DNA of 64,000 nucleotides from Saprospiraceae bacterium UBA7687 (GCA_002482845.1 DLGT01000084.1:6685-70684); one strand, 5' to 3'. Positions 18,846 to 29,677 are shown, numbered from the stretch's first letter. Translations and numbers: made by a program. Notes: generated by a model from the letters alone, not told the origin.

Positions 18846-21782
18846 TTAAAAACTTACACTTAATCCAAAAACATAAGTCCTTGGTCTAGGGTATGTATTA
18901 TTATCTATACCATCGAATTCTTCAGGATCAAGGCCGTCATATTTTGTAATTACAAATGGATTCTGAACAGTAGTAAAAAGCCTTAAGGACTTACCTATTA
19001 AGTTGTCAAAATTATACCCAAATGTAATATGATCTATTCTAAAGAAAGATGCATTTTTTACAAAATGGTCTGAAAATGTTAAAGAAGATTGTTGCTCTAC
19101 ATTTAAATCCACAGCAGAAGAAGGCACGTTTGCCAAGTAGCCGGAAGATTGATACAGTCGTCCCAAATAACCTCCATCAGACTGAATGTTATTATACACA
19201 TAATTACCTAAGTAAGATCGTCCAGCAAATGAAAGATCCATTTTTTTGTATCTAAAATTACTTGTTATCCCCATACTCACTCTAGGTGCCCTTGATTGGT
19301 AAACATATTTATCCTTATCTGATACTACCCCATCTCCATTCAAATCTTCAAACTGGCCTTCTAAAATTTTTCCTGATTCATCATATAATTGTTTATATAC
19401 ATAAAAGGAATATGGCTGATTACCTGAAGATAATATTTGTATATTACTGCCTACCCCTCCAGATATTCCACCTAAAAATACATCAGTCGGAAAATCTGTA
19501 ACTTCTGCTTTGTTGTATCCAATATTGTAAGCTATATCCCATGATATTTTTTCATTCAGAATAGGTGTAGCATTTAGTGACAATTCAACACCTCTACTTT
19601 CCATATTACCCAAATTGATATTACCAAAATTCGATAAATTTTGTAAAGCTGGCAAATTAACATAAGCTAATGCATCTTTTGCATAACGTTGATATCCTTC
19701 AATCGTACCTGAAAGTCTGTTTTTGATAATACTGAAGTCAAATGCCAAATTGTAAGTTGTATTTTCTTCCCATTTTATTAATTCATTGTAAGCTTCAGGC
19801 CTTAAAGATGCAATATAATCATCTCCTAATTGATAGTATGCAGTATTTTGGGCTCCGAGATAAGTACCAAGATGCACATAATAGTTCCCAATATCTTGTT
19901 GACCAGTAAGACCATAACCTAATCTTACTTTTAGTTTATCAAAATATTTATTGTTGTTATCTAAAAGTCTATAAGCGACAGCTGCAGCAGGGAAATAACC
20001 AGACCTAGCATCTTGGCTAAAACGGGAAGTATGATCATTTCTTAATGAAAAAGTAAATAAAAAATTATCTCCATAAGAATAATTTATTCTTGTAAATAGA
20101 GCCAATAAATATAATTCACCTTTAGCGTCTGGTTTATCCAGATTTTTTGTTCCAGAAGAATTATTATTCTTACTTTCATTTAAATAATAAAATCTTTGCC
20201 AAGAGTACCCTCCCATTACATCTAACCCATGTATCCCGATTTTCTTATTATAATTTAAGAAAAACTCAAGCAGTTTATTGTTTTTTGTATTTCGATAACT
20301 ATTATTTACTCCACCTCCTAATATATCATCAAAAGCGAATGAAGCAAAATTAGGTATAACCACAGTACCACTTCCTTTTGAAAAATCAAGACCCAAATTT
20401 AAATTGGCTCTTAGATCTTTAAGGAAAGGTAAACGATAATCAGCGGCAATATTACCAATGAATTGATTAACTGTGGAATTATCATCCCTAAGGTTTAATA
20501 ATGCTAATGGGTTAGTGGGAGCAAGACCATTTGGATTACCGTTGTCAATCGTCCATGTTGTGTATCCACCATAGGGACTATTTTGGTCGTAAACAGGCTT
20601 TGTTGGGTCAAAAGAAATAGCATTACCTATAGCCCCTTGATCTGCAAAATGATTTTGGGACTGCATAGCTTTGGCTTGGACTTTAACTTGCAAAGTATTA
20701 TCAAAAAAACCTGGAGTAAGGTTTAAGCCAAGTGTTTTTCTATTAAAATTGTCTGTTTTAAGAAGACCATTTTTATCTGTATAGCCTAATGATAATCTAT
20801 AAGGTACAATACCAACACCACCTGCAAAAGTAAGATTATGGTCATGACCAACTGCTTTCTGATAAATTTCATTTTGCCAATCAGTATTCTCATTTCCTAA
20901 AAGACCTAATGCACTTTCAGGTATTTTTTGATCAATGACCCTTTGTGTTATCTGATTTCTAAATTCTTCTGCTGATAGAATGTCTAGTCTATTTCTAGTT
21001 TCACTCACTGAAACATTTCCAGAGTAGGTTATGCCAAGTTTTCCGCCCAGCGTTCCCTTTTTTGTTGTAATCAGAATAACGCCTCCGGAAGCACGATTTC
21101 CATAAATAGCTGCTGCTGATGCATCCTTTAATACAGTAAACGTTTCAATGTCATTCGGATTTATAATGTTCAAAACATTTCTATTGCCTCCAACAGCAGA
21201 ATTATCAATAGGAACGCCATCTATCACAATTAATGGGTCATTTGTTGCCGAAATGGAAGATTCTCCACGAATTCTAATAGCTGACCCACCACCAGGACTA
21301 CCATCAGTTGAAATTGTAACTCCCGCAACTTTACCTGCAAGTAGTTCTTGAGGCCCCGTAATGGCACCTCGATTAAAATTAGATGCATTTACAGTTTGAA
21401 CAGATCCTGTAGCGTCTTCTTTTTTGACAGTACCATAACCTATCACTACTATATCTTGTAGGATCTGGCCAGCAGATAAAGATACATTAATAGTATTACG
21501 ACCTTCGATTAACTCTTCTTGAGAATTGTAACCTGTGTAGCTGAATACCAATGTTTTGGTTCCAGGAGCTACTTCATACGTAAAAGAACCATCTAAGTCT
21601 GTTATTGTACCAGACGTGGAAACTTCTTTACTTACAATGTTGGCTCCTATGAGTGGCTCACCCGTTTGGGCATCGGTGACAACTCCACTTATTACCTGTT
21701 GCGCAGATATGATGTGCGTAAAGGCAAAGAAAATCACTATAAAACCTAATGATTTCACAACTTTTGTAAAAATGCTTTGCAT
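18846..21782 (-). CDS. SusC/RagA family TonB-linked outer-membrane transporter
   Basis: A 978-residue protein with a signal peptide ending near residue 28. A carboxypeptidase-D-like regulatory domain follows at about 31-90 (ISGVVTDAQTGEPLIGANI). The plug domain contains the SusC signature VVIGYGTVKKEDATGSV, then IRIRGESSISATNDPL and VLKDASAAAIYGNRASGGVI. The remainder is a 22-strand beta-barrel ending in VFGLSVSF, with the terminal aromatic expected for barrel insertion. It imports large nutrients together with the SusD lid encoded immediately downstream. No anti-sigma or two-component regulator is adjacent. Confidence 0.96.
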   Translation of the reverse strand: MQSIFTKVVKSLGFIVIFFAFTHIISAQQVISGVVTDAQTGEPLIGANIVSKEVSTSGTITDLDGSFTYEVAPGTKTLVFSYTGYNSQEELIEGRNTINVSLSAGQILQDIVVIGYGTVKKEDATGSVQTVNASNFNRGAITGPQELLAGKVAGVTISTDGSPGGGSAIRIRGESSISATNDPLIVIDGVPIDNSAVGGNRNVLNIINPNDIETFTVLKDASAAAIYGNRASGGVILITTKKGTLGGKLGITYSGNVSVSETRNRLDILSAEEFRNQITQRVIDQKIPESALGLLGNENTDWQNEIYQKAVGHDHNLTFAGGVGIVPYRLSLGYTDKNGLLKTDNFNRKTLGLNLTPGFFDNTLQVKVQAKAMQSQNHFADQGAIGNAISFDPTKPVYDQNSPYGGYTTWTIDNGNPNGLAPTNPLALLNLRDDNSTVNQFIGNIAADYRLPFLKDLRANLNLGLDFSKGSGTVVIPNFASFAFDDILGGGVNNSYRNTKNNKLLEFFLNYNKKIGIHGLDVMGGYSWQRFYYLNESKNNNSSGTKNLDKPDAKGELYLLALFTRINYSYGDNFLFTFSLRNDHTSRFSQDARSGYFPAAAVAYRLLDNNNKYFDKLKVRLGYGLTGQQDIGNYYVHLGTYLGAQNTAYYQLGDDYIASLRPEAYNELIKWEENTTYNLAFDFSIIKNRLSGTIEGYQRYAKDALAYVNLPALQNLSNFGNINLGNMESRGVELSLNATPILNEKISWDIAYNIGYNKAEVTDFPTDVFLGGISGGVGSNIQILSSGNQPYSFYVYKQLYDESGKILEGQFEDLNGDGVVSDKDKYVYQSRAPRVSMGITSNFRYKKMDLSFAGRSYLGNYVYNNIQSDGGYLGRLYQSSGYLANVPSSAVDLNVEQQSSLTFSDHFVKNASFFRIDHITFGYNFDNLIGKSLRLFTTVQNPFVITKYDGLDPEEFDGIDNNTYPRPRTYVFGLSVSF

Positions 21783-22340
21783 GTGGCTATTCTTTTAATG
21801 AAAATAAAGGTAAAATTAATAATTGTTTTTACTTTGTGTCTATTTAACATTAACTTTTTTTAGGTTAATTATAATTATTCAATTCATACATGATAAATTA
21901 GTATTTACCTTTTGTTGATTCAGGCTTCTAGGCCTATTAAAAGTCTTGCTTCAACCTAAAAGTATAGAAGGTTTTACAACTGAGTTCCTATGGAGTAAGT
22001 ATGGAGTTCCATCGGAGTTCATACGGAGTTCCTATTTAGTTCCATCGGGTCAACGTCGAGAGAAGGTCGGGGGAAGGTCGGGAGAAGCGTTTTTTCTTAG
22101 TAGCACTTGGCAAGTACAAAATAGCTAATTTATTGCATTTTAACCAATCTGTCAGACGTTATAGAGAATCATCCAACTTAAAGCTTTTTGATTGAAATTT
22201 AAGATCAAATTTAGATATAAAATATGAGATAAAAGACCATTAGTCACTTATTTCTTTTATTAAAATTGGCTAGAAAATATTTCCATTTAAATGTATACTG
22301 AAGTAATGTTGTAAAGAATATAATCTTGACAAATAAAAAA
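21783..22340. other. Intergenic region upstream of susC
   Basis: A gene-free stretch of more than 550 bp that contains the 11-bp tandem array at 21982-22091. Minus-strand TACCTTTA at 21805-21812 is a weak -7 candidate for susC, but it lacks a -33 element and would give a very short leader. Nothing else was recognised in 22092-22330. Confidence 0.5.
21982..22091. repeat. Imperfect 11-bp tandem repeat array (10 units)
   Basis: Ten contiguous 11-bp units run without gaps. They begin as GAGTTCCTATG and drift through GAGTTCCATCG, GAGTTCATACG and TAGTTCCATCG to purine-rich forms such as AGAGAAGGTCG, GGGGAAGGTCG and GGAGAAGCGTT. The gradual change of consensus across the array suggests stepwise duplication. 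It is non-coding and lies between the 5' end of susC and the 3' end of the next minus-strand gene. Confidence 0.85.
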
Positions 22341-22366
22341 GGCCACCCATATTGCTATGGATGACC
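22331..22366 (-). terminator. Terminator of the 1460-residue T9SS protein
   Basis: On the minus strand the arms GGTCATCCATA and TATGGGTGGCC form an 11-bp stem with two wobble positions and a four-base loop, followed by TTTTTTATTT. Confidence 0.9.
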
Positions 22367-22396
22367 CAACTTTAGCGGTAAATCGTGTTGTCTAAT

Positions 22397-25300
22397 TTAT
22401 CTTACAATCACTTTTTCAAGATGATTATTGTTTTTTGTGATGATGCTGATGACATACATTCCTGGTATAAGACTGTAAATGGAGATATTTCGTTGGTCAG
22501 CATCATTACTGTATTGGTAATTTTGTATTTGTTTACCCATATTATCGCGAATCAAAACATTTAGTATGGCTTCTTGACTTGAAATGGTAAACTCACCTTG
22601 GTTTGGATTAGGGAAAATTCTAATGTTGTTTACCAAGATTTGTGATGTAGATGATGTAATGAAGGTCACACATTCCGTGACCGTCTTACAGAAATCTCCC
22701 GTAATCACAGCATAATAGCTTCCTGTCAGTTCTGGTAGAAAAGAAGGCACAGATGTGGTCGCTATTAAGGCATTGGAACCACAATCAAACCATTCATAGA
22801 CTGTACCTTCAGCATTAACTTGGATAGTTTGGTCTTGGATCCAAATAGCTTCAAGTGGGCAAGGTAGTGCATCGACGATGGTATTTCTAACTTGATTGGT
22901 AATAATTGGTGGATTTTGATCAAAAATAATTTCACCTATATTTAATATGACGGAACCTTGTTCAATATCGGGTAAACTAGAAAATGAAAATGACACAAAT
23001 CCTTGACTTTCTATTAAATTGGAAGCAGTATCAGGTAAAATAATATCATTATGTTCAAAGATTAAGGTATCTCCCGAAATGTAGGTGTCGACTTCGTGAC
23101 TAGATGCATTTAAGATTAGACTTTTTTTATCAAGACCTGGGTCAAGTACATCTATGATTTTGACATAAAATGCAGTGTCATTTCCATTGTTTTGGAACCT
23201 GATGGTATAATCTATTCTTTCAGATCTTAGGGTATAGTTATCTTCCCCTATCCTATCCGGCCAACTACGTTTGTCATTCGGGTCATAGCTACATCTGATG
23301 ATGTCTGTATATTTGAATTGCGAAATTGTATCTCCTTTTAATGATATCAAATAACCTAAGAAAGTCAATGTATCAAATTCAAAAGAAGGACCAGGAATAT
23401 CTACTTCCATAAAGGTTTTAAATTGTTCCCCTGGATTTAAATCTTGGAAAGACCACTCAAATCTATTGTTCCCCTGGATGTTAGGCATTGGCGAAGCAAA
23501 ATTTGAACTTGTTTTGTCATCAATCACAACCACAAATCTACCTGAGCTTTTGGCACTACCCGTATTCTTTATATATGCGTGTAATCGTGTTGTCAAATTG
23601 CATCTTAGCCAAGTCGGGTTTATTATCGCCTTACCCATTATAATGGATGTATCAGGTATTAAACCTACAGTATCAATTTCCACAGCTTGATTTAATTGGA
23701 TATTTTTAATGACAGGAGCGTTTAACCATTGGCCAAATGGCATCTGATATCTCAGTTCATAGGCTCCAGTATCAAGTCTTACGACAAGATTTCCCAAGCT
23801 ATTTGTTATGCCATTAAAATTCTCACCAGTGACAGAGACATTACAATTTGGTAATCTGCTATCTTCATTTGCATCATACATCCCGTTTCCATTATTGTCT
23901 ACAAAGCTAAATATATAAAGATCACTTCTAATAGCCGCAGGATCGCAATCCGTATTTTTAACTGTAACTGTAATAGGTTTTGTTGCACAGTTTTGTCCTT
24001 GTTGTATTAATGTGGATGTTCCTACGCTTAATCCTGTAACAAGTCCTGAATTGGTGATTGTAGCAACTGAAGGGTTTGAGCTTGACCAAAAACCTCCTGT
24101 AGTAGGTATAACTGTGGTAGTTTCACCGATACATATCTCAGAAGGCCCTGTGAAAAATGCTGGTATTCTATCACGCACCGTAATTTTTTCTGTGGCTAAA
24201 GATGTACAACCTGTAGATGTACTTGTAAAGACGAAATTAACAGTGCCAGGGTTTATTCCAGTCACAAGCCCAGCATTAGATACTGAACCAACAGATGGAT
24301 TACTTCCTGACCAAGTACCGCCTGAACTTGGCGATAACATGGTGGTATATCCTGTACAAATTTCATCACTACCCGTAATAGATACAACAGGAAGTTCTAC
24401 TTCAGTAATGATTTGAGTAGTTGCAGCTGTACATCCATTTGCATCAGTGACCGTCACACCTGCTTGAGTTGGTACATTGATTCTTACTTGTGGAGTTGTT
24501 TCGGTATTAGTCCACACATAAGCAACACCACCAGTTGCTGTCAGCAATGCAGATCCACCTGAACAAGAAGATGTGTCGCCTACTATTTTTGCGATTGGAT
24601 TTGCGAATACATTTTTCTCATCAGTTGTGTTCAAACAAGAAGTACCTGCAAAATTATAACTAAAAGTTACAATACCTGGTTGTATCGCCGTGATTCGACC
24701 AGCAGACGTCACAATCGCAATAGTCGGATCACTGCTGATCCAGTTGGTAGCATTTGGGTTCGTATTATTAAATGTTTGATCTACACAGAAAGAAAAAGGC
24801 AAGGGCACATTTAGTTTTGGATAAACTGTCACATTAAACGTGTCTCGATAAAACTTACAATCTACTTTGTTTACAACCGATGTCGCTACATATTTTTGTA
24901 CTTGGACAACATTGGATAAATTCACCAATGTATCATCAATGATTCCTTGGTTATTGATAAAATAATGACTTTTAGTTCCTGAAATCAATGGATTAGGAAT
25001 AGCTACTGCATCTATATTAAAAGAATCTGGCAAATCAACAAACAACTCCAAATTCATGGCAGTATTGGAGCAAACTTCACTATTGACATCACCCATCACA
25101 TTGGGAGTATTGGTATCTTCACAAATAATTTTCCATTTTGGTCCTTTCTGTGCAAAGTCGATTTTACATTCAGCAACAGGATCGTTCCAGCAACCTGTGA
25201 CACCAGCAGAAGTGGTCTGAAAGTTAACATGCAAATCTGAATAAGCTTCAAAATTATCTACTGGGAAGGATTCTTTGACTTTCATATTAAAACAAAAATG

Positions 25301-26779
25301 TATGTCTGCAACGACTGAACTCAATCCATAATGTTTTGACGGCAAACAACTTTCCATGTCATCTGGATTTACATCTCTATTCCAAAACCAACCTCCTGGC
25401 AAGATAGCTCCACGTTTTATAGGTGCAGAACAAGGGCAATTATCTGTGAAGGTGTTACAAATCTTTAGTGTTTGGGATAAAGAATCAAAGTAAGTACACA
25501 AAATTGGCAATTGTTCAGTAGCATAAGCAGCACACAGAGAGTCGGTTGGAGCGTGCCAAGTCACAGAATCGGGTGTAAGCGTCACCGCCATTGGATCAAA
25601 AGCATCCAAATCCCATCCTAAACCGAAATCAGGGATGATGCCGTGAAGTCCGTCTGATCCTGATTCAGATGCATCATATTCAAAATCAAGACAAATAGTA
25701 ACTGACTCCCCTATTTCAAAAAGGGGATCGTCTAGAGATCGATTTGAGCTTCGTTGAGATATACTAAATTCTGTTACTGTTGGTGATTGAGCATCATCTC
25801 CAATGCATCGAACACAACCTGAAGCTTGATTTATACTTAAATTGAAATAAGGATCATCAATTATTCCTTCACCACTTACTGCAATGTAATATCTAGTAAT
25901 CCCTTTCTCAACTGCAATTCCATGACCACCATTTGAGTCAGAATTCGCGCATGGCGTAGGAAACCAAGGTGGACCACTATCAACCACCGTCAAATTATCG
26001 CATGTTCCTTTATAAATTGCTAAATTCGGTTTCCAACTTCCATTTGTTGTTATATAAGTGAAAAGCTGTGTTGCGTAGGTATCCACTTCGACTTCAAACC
26101 AAATAGTAGGATTTACATCGGCACCACAAGTATTTATAATCGTTTCTGGACATCCAAAAGCTAAGCAGCCTGCAACCTCAGTTGTAGATGCAGGTCCACA
26201 GTTTATATCAACAGGAGCAAATGTAATAATACTAGATACATCCACACAATCATCATCTGCTGCACAATTGCCTTGATAAGAAGGAGTCAATGAAATACTA
26301 AAATTATTACAAAAGCCGTCTTTATTGGAAACTTTAAACCAAATAGTTTCTCCTGGCGAATAGCAACCTAAGTTGAGTGGTCTATAATTGTCCCCACAAT
26401 TGTAAGAACCCGAGTTAAACAAATTTGATGAAGGTGTTGTGTTTGTTCCCGAATAAATCTCCAAAGACATATTTTCATCAAATTCATTTCCACCTAAAAC
26501 AAACATATTGGCAGCAATCCAATCTTCTTGACCAGTCACATACCTAAACCAAACACTATTATGTTGAAATTCAGATCCACATTCGGTATTAGGAAGGTCT
26601 GATGCATTATCATCATTATACCCTGATGCACAACAAGTAGTCGCTACGATTCCATTATTATTTATCGTTAGCAAAAAAGCATCAGAATAATGGTCATTAT
26701 CAGGTGGAGGACATTGAGCTTTTAATATAAAAGCCTGAAGCACACTTAAACATAACAGAAGTAGATGTCTTAATTTCAT
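22397..26779 (-). CDS. Secreted multi-domain surface protein with T9SS type A sorting domain
   Basis: A 1460-residue protein with a signal peptide ending near ILKAQ. The first 300 residues hold two Cys-rich beta domains of the type that open with DNDHYSDAFLL. Bacterial Ig-like group 2 modules begin near residues 663, 813 and 893 (GTWSGSNPSVGSVSNAGLVT, GFWSSSNPSVATITNSGLVT). Near residue 980 comes an SdrD B-like segment (SFVDNNGNGMYDANEDSRLP). A conserved block from about residue 1163 (YDPNDKRSWPDR) to 1300 resembles DUF11/DUF7619-like repeats. The last 80 residues, starting at IRIFPNPNQGEFTI, are the T9SS type A sorting domain. It is probably anchored or released at the cell surface. The next gene upstream is its paralogue. 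Confidence 0.88.
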   Translation of the reverse strand: MKLRHLLLLCLSVLQAFILKAQCPPPDNDHYSDAFLLTINNNGIVATTCCASGYNDDNASDLPNTECGSEFQHNSVWFRYVTGQEDWIAANMFVLGGNEFDENMSLEIYSGTNTTPSSNLFNSGSYNCGDNYRPLNLGCYSPGETIWFKVSNKDGFCNNFSISLTPSYQGNCAADDDCVDVSSIITFAPVDINCGPASTTEVAGCLAFGCPETIINTCGADVNPTIWFEVEVDTYATQLFTYITTNGSWKPNLAIYKGTCDNLTVVDSGPPWFPTPCANSDSNGGHGIAVEKGITRYYIAVSGEGIIDDPYFNLSINQASGCVRCIGDDAQSPTVTEFSISQRSSNRSLDDPLFEIGESVTICLDFEYDASESGSDGLHGIIPDFGLGWDLDAFDPMAVTLTPDSVTWHAPTDSLCAAYATEQLPILCTYFDSLSQTLKICNTFTDNCPCSAPIKRGAILPGGWFWNRDVNPDDMESCLPSKHYGLSSVVADIHFCFNMKVKESFPVDNFEAYSDLHVNFQTTSAGVTGCWNDPVAECKIDFAQKGPKWKIICEDTNTPNVMGDVNSEVCSNTAMNLELFVDLPDSFNIDAVAIPNPLISGTKSHYFINNQGIIDDTLVNLSNVVQVQKYVATSVVNKVDCKFYRDTFNVTVYPKLNVPLPFSFCVDQTFNNTNPNATNWISSDPTIAIVTSAGRITAIQPGIVTFSYNFAGTSCLNTTDEKNVFANPIAKIVGDTSSCSGGSALLTATGGVAYVWTNTETTPQVRINVPTQAGVTVTDANGCTAATTQIITEVELPVVSITGSDEICTGYTTMLSPSSGGTWSGSNPSVGSVSNAGLVTGINPGTVNFVFTSTSTGCTSLATEKITVRDRIPAFFTGPSEICIGETTTVIPTTGGFWSSSNPSVATITNSGLVTGLSVGTSTLIQQGQNCATKPITVTVKNTDCDPAAIRSDLYIFSFVDNNGNGMYDANEDSRLPNCNVSVTGENFNGITNSLGNLVVRLDTGAYELRYQMPFGQWLNAPVIKNIQLNQAVEIDTVGLIPDTSIIMGKAIINPTWLRCNLTTRLHAYIKNTGSAKSSGRFVVVIDDKTSSNFASPMPNIQGNNRFEWSFQDLNPGEQFKTFMEVDIPGPSFEFDTLTFLGYLISLKGDTISQFKYTDIIRCSYDPNDKRSWPDRIGEDNYTLRSERIDYTIRFQNNGNDTAFYVKIIDVLDPGLDKKSLILNASSHEVDTYISGDTLIFEHNDIILPDTASNLIESQGFVSFSFSSLPDIEQGSVILNIGEIIFDQNPPIITNQVRNTIVDALPCPLEAIWIQDQTIQVNAEGTVYEWFDCGSNALIATTSVPSFLPELTGSYYAVITGDFCKTVTECVTFITSSTSQILVNNIRIFPNPNQGEFTISSQEAILNVLIRDNMGKQIQNYQYSNDADQRNISIYSLIPGMYVISIITKNNNHLEKVIVR

Positions 26780-26821
26780 TTTTTAATATTTTGGAGTTTA
26801 TAAAAAGGTAATAAAGTCTTA

Positions 26822-29677
26822 CTATTTTAATACAATTTTTGCAATATAAATTTCACCACCCATCCAAACTTTGACTAAGAAAAAACCTGGAGAGAGATGT
26901 GTAATATCTATTTGGTGATTGGTTGTATTTGACGTAAAGGATTTATCAAAATATACATTTCCCCCTGCAATGTCAACAACCATAATTTTATCCAAATTTT
27001 GACTAGCGCTCACTGTAAAAATCCCATTGTTCGGATTTGGGAAAATAATCACGGATGATTTTTTCACTTCGGCCGTTGATGAGATTATATAAGTTACACA
27101 TTCCGTGACCGTCTTACAGAAATCTCCTGTAATCACAGCATAATAGCTTCCTGTCAGTGCTGGTACAAAAGAAGGCACAGACGTGGTCGCTATTAAGGCA
27201 TTGGTACCACAATCATACCATTCATAGACCGTACCATCAGCATTTACTTGGATGGTTTGGTCTTGGAGCCAGATAGCTTCTAGCGGACAAGGTAGTTCAT
27301 CGACGATGGTATTTCTAACTTGATTGGTAATAATTGGTGGATTTTGATCAAAAATGATATCTCCTTTATTTAATATAACAGTACCTTGAGCTACATCAGA
27401 TAAACTAGCAAAAGAAAAAGAAACAAACCCATGACTTTCTAGAAAATTAGAAGCTGTGTCAGGTAAGATGATTTCATTAAACTCAAAAAACAAAGTGTCA
27501 CCTAATATGTAAGTATTGACATCATGGCTTGAACCATTAACAATCAAACTTTTTTTATCGAGAGATGAATCGAGTACATCAACTATTTTCACGTAGAAAG
27601 CTGTATCATTTCCATTATTCTGAAATCTAATGGTGTAGTCTATTCTCTCGGACCTCAGTGTATAATTATCTTCACCTTTTCTATCTGGCCAACTGCCTTT
27701 ATCATTCGGATTATAGCTACATTTGATGACCTCTGAAAAATTATCACTAGATAATGTATCTCCTTCATTTGATATTAAATAAGAATAAAAATGTAAGGAA
27801 TCCATATCGGACATATCGTCAGGAATATTCACAAAAATATGAGCATTAAAATAGTGACTTGGCTTAAGACCATTGATCACCCATTCAAATCTATTTGATT
27901 CTTGAACAACTGGTATAGGCGTGGCATTACTAGCATTTGTAAGATTGTCAAGCAATACAACTAATTTTGCATCCATATTTCCAGAAGATGTATTTCGCAC
28001 ACTATTGTATAAATTAATGGTACTTGAACATCTTAGCCACGCTGTAGGAATGGTTGTTATTCCAGTCAACCTAGGCACCTGTGGAATAAAACCAACGGTA
28101 TCCATATGACATAGTTCCTCAATGTTTATGTAAGAAACAATTTGATCATCTATCCAATCGCCCGTAGTCTGCTCATAAATTATTTCAAACAAACCTGTGT
28201 CCAACACAATTTCTGCATTACCTAATGCATTGGTATAATGGTAACTATTATTTCTTGGTAAATAAACACTAGTATTAGGCAATTCATTATCATTTATTGG
28301 GTTATAAATCCCATTGCCATCATTGTCAGTAAACGTAAAGACTTTTAATAAATAAGTTGGCGGCAAAATAGTGACTGTTTTTACATCTGATGTACATTTA
28401 GAAATTGGTTCAACAAGCGAAATCTCAATAATACCTTCGTTTAGTCCAGTAAGCAAACCATTGTTTACATTAGCTATAGAAGGATCACTGATTATCCAAT
28501 TGCCATCAAAATTACTTGTAAGTTCTATAGGATGATTAATATAAACTATTTCGTCTACCAAAAAAGTTATATCTGGGTAAATGATCACCTTAAAAGTATC
28601 CTGAATGATTGGACACCAATCGTTATCAGAAAATGATGCTATTGTATATATAACTTCTTGTATAGAATCAGTTGTATTGACCAATGTGTCATTAATTACA
28701 CCATTTCCATTGTGGAAATAATGGTCACGATTTCCAAGCACCTTATTGTTTAAAACAGTCTTAACAATAATTGCAGTGGAGTCTAATGGATTTTCATTAA
28801 AAATTAATAGTTGTGGGCTAGTTTCATTACAGATTGTTGTGTCCTTGATATCAATTATTGATGAAGAAGGCCTACAAGCTATAGACCAGTTAGGCCCAAA
28901 CTGTTTAGATTTGATTGGTTGTCGAAGTGTAGGAATCCAACAGCCCGTTTGATCATCAGAAGTGATTTGAAAATTAATATGTAAGTCTGAATTATTGCTT
29001 AATTCTTCAATTGTGAGAAATGTTCTCACTTTCATGTCAAAACATATAGAAATATTAGCAACACCATTTCCCATTCCAAACCTAGTGTTTGGTTTACAAG
29101 TATTAGAACAACCTTGAAGTCCATCATATGACCAAAACCAACCTGAAGGTAATCTTGTATTTCTAGGAAGTGGACCACTGCATGGACAAAATTCGCAAGA
29201 AGTATTGCATAAAGTCAATCTACCTGTGATGGTGTCTAAATAAGTACAAATCCCGTTAAGTGTATAATTTGGACTTGTTGATGGATAACAAAAAATATCA
29301 CTGAAGTCATGCCATTTGCCACGGTTTGGCATTGGGCTGATGGTCGCACTATCAGGCTGAAATTCATTGATGTCCCACCCTGCTCCAAAATCAGGAATCA
29401 ATCCATGTATCCAAGCAGTGGCAGGATTACTAAAGTCCGCCAAATAATCTATACATATTCTCACTTCTTCACCTTGATCAAAAAAAGGATCTTCAAGAGA
29501 ACGACTACTGCTCCTTTCTGTAACAGAAAATGTAGCTGTTGTGAGACAATCATTACGACCAGATTTTTTCTCTTCAGTCTCTTTTATAGTCTTTATTTCA
29601 GAAGACCTTAACCTTTCTTGTGTTATACCATAGGGCATCCATGATAAAAAAAGTAAACAAAAAAAACAATATTTCAT
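26822..29677 (-). CDS. Paralogous secreted surface protein with T9SS type A sorting domain
   Basis: A 951-residue protein. The start at 29677 is chosen because it gives a clean signal peptide (MKYCFFCLLFLSWMPYGITQ); a start 22 codons earlier would bury it. It lacks the N-terminal Cys-rich domains of its neighbour but shares the rest. An opening beta domain carries TERSSSRSLEDPFFDQGEEV, and there is one Ig-like group 2 module (WIISDPSIANVNNGLLTGLN). An SdrD B-like segment (FTDNDGNGIYNP), the YNPNDKGSWPDR block and a type A C-terminus (IFPNPNNGIFTV) follow. Parts of the C-terminal coding DNA are nearly identical to the downstream gene, as expected from tandem duplication with conversion. Function is unknown; a surface or structural role is likely. 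Confidence 0.87.
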   Translation of the reverse strand: MKYCFFCLLFLSWMPYGITQERLRSSEIKTIKETEEKKSGRNDCLTTATFSVTERSSSRSLEDPFFDQGEEVRICIDYLADFSNPATAWIHGLIPDFGAGWDINEFQPDSATISPMPNRGKWHDFSDIFCYPSTSPNYTLNGICTYLDTITGRLTLCNTSCEFCPCSGPLPRNTRLPSGWFWSYDGLQGCSNTCKPNTRFGMGNGVANISICFDMKVRTFLTIEELSNNSDLHINFQITSDDQTGCWIPTLRQPIKSKQFGPNWSIACRPSSSIIDIKDTTICNETSPQLLIFNENPLDSTAIIVKTVLNNKVLGNRDHYFHNGNGVINDTLVNTTDSIQEVIYTIASFSDNDWCPIIQDTFKVIIYPDITFLVDEIVYINHPIELTSNFDGNWIISDPSIANVNNGLLTGLNEGIIEISLVEPISKCTSDVKTVTILPPTYLLKVFTFTDNDGNGIYNPINDNELPNTSVYLPRNNSYHYTNALGNAEIVLDTGLFEIIYEQTTGDWIDDQIVSYINIEELCHMDTVGFIPQVPRLTGITTIPTAWLRCSSTINLYNSVRNTSSGNMDAKLVVLLDNLTNASNATPIPVVQESNRFEWVINGLKPSHYFNAHIFVNIPDDMSDMDSLHFYSYLISNEGDTLSSDNFSEVIKCSYNPNDKGSWPDRKGEDNYTLRSERIDYTIRFQNNGNDTAFYVKIVDVLDSSLDKKSLIVNGSSHDVNTYILGDTLFFEFNEIILPDTASNFLESHGFVSFSFASLSDVAQGTVILNKGDIIFDQNPPIITNQVRNTIVDELPCPLEAIWLQDQTIQVNADGTVYEWYDCGTNALIATTSVPSFVPALTGSYYAVITGDFCKTVTECVTYIISSTAEVKKSSVIIFPNPNNGIFTVSASQNLDKIMVVDIAGGNVYFDKSFTSNTTNHQIDITHLSPGFFLVKVWMGGEIYIAKIVLK

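Noticed and set aside
21946..22128. Plus-strand open frame of 60 codons across the 11-bp array
   Set aside because: Most of it is repeat translation, there is no coding bias and no recognisable start signal.
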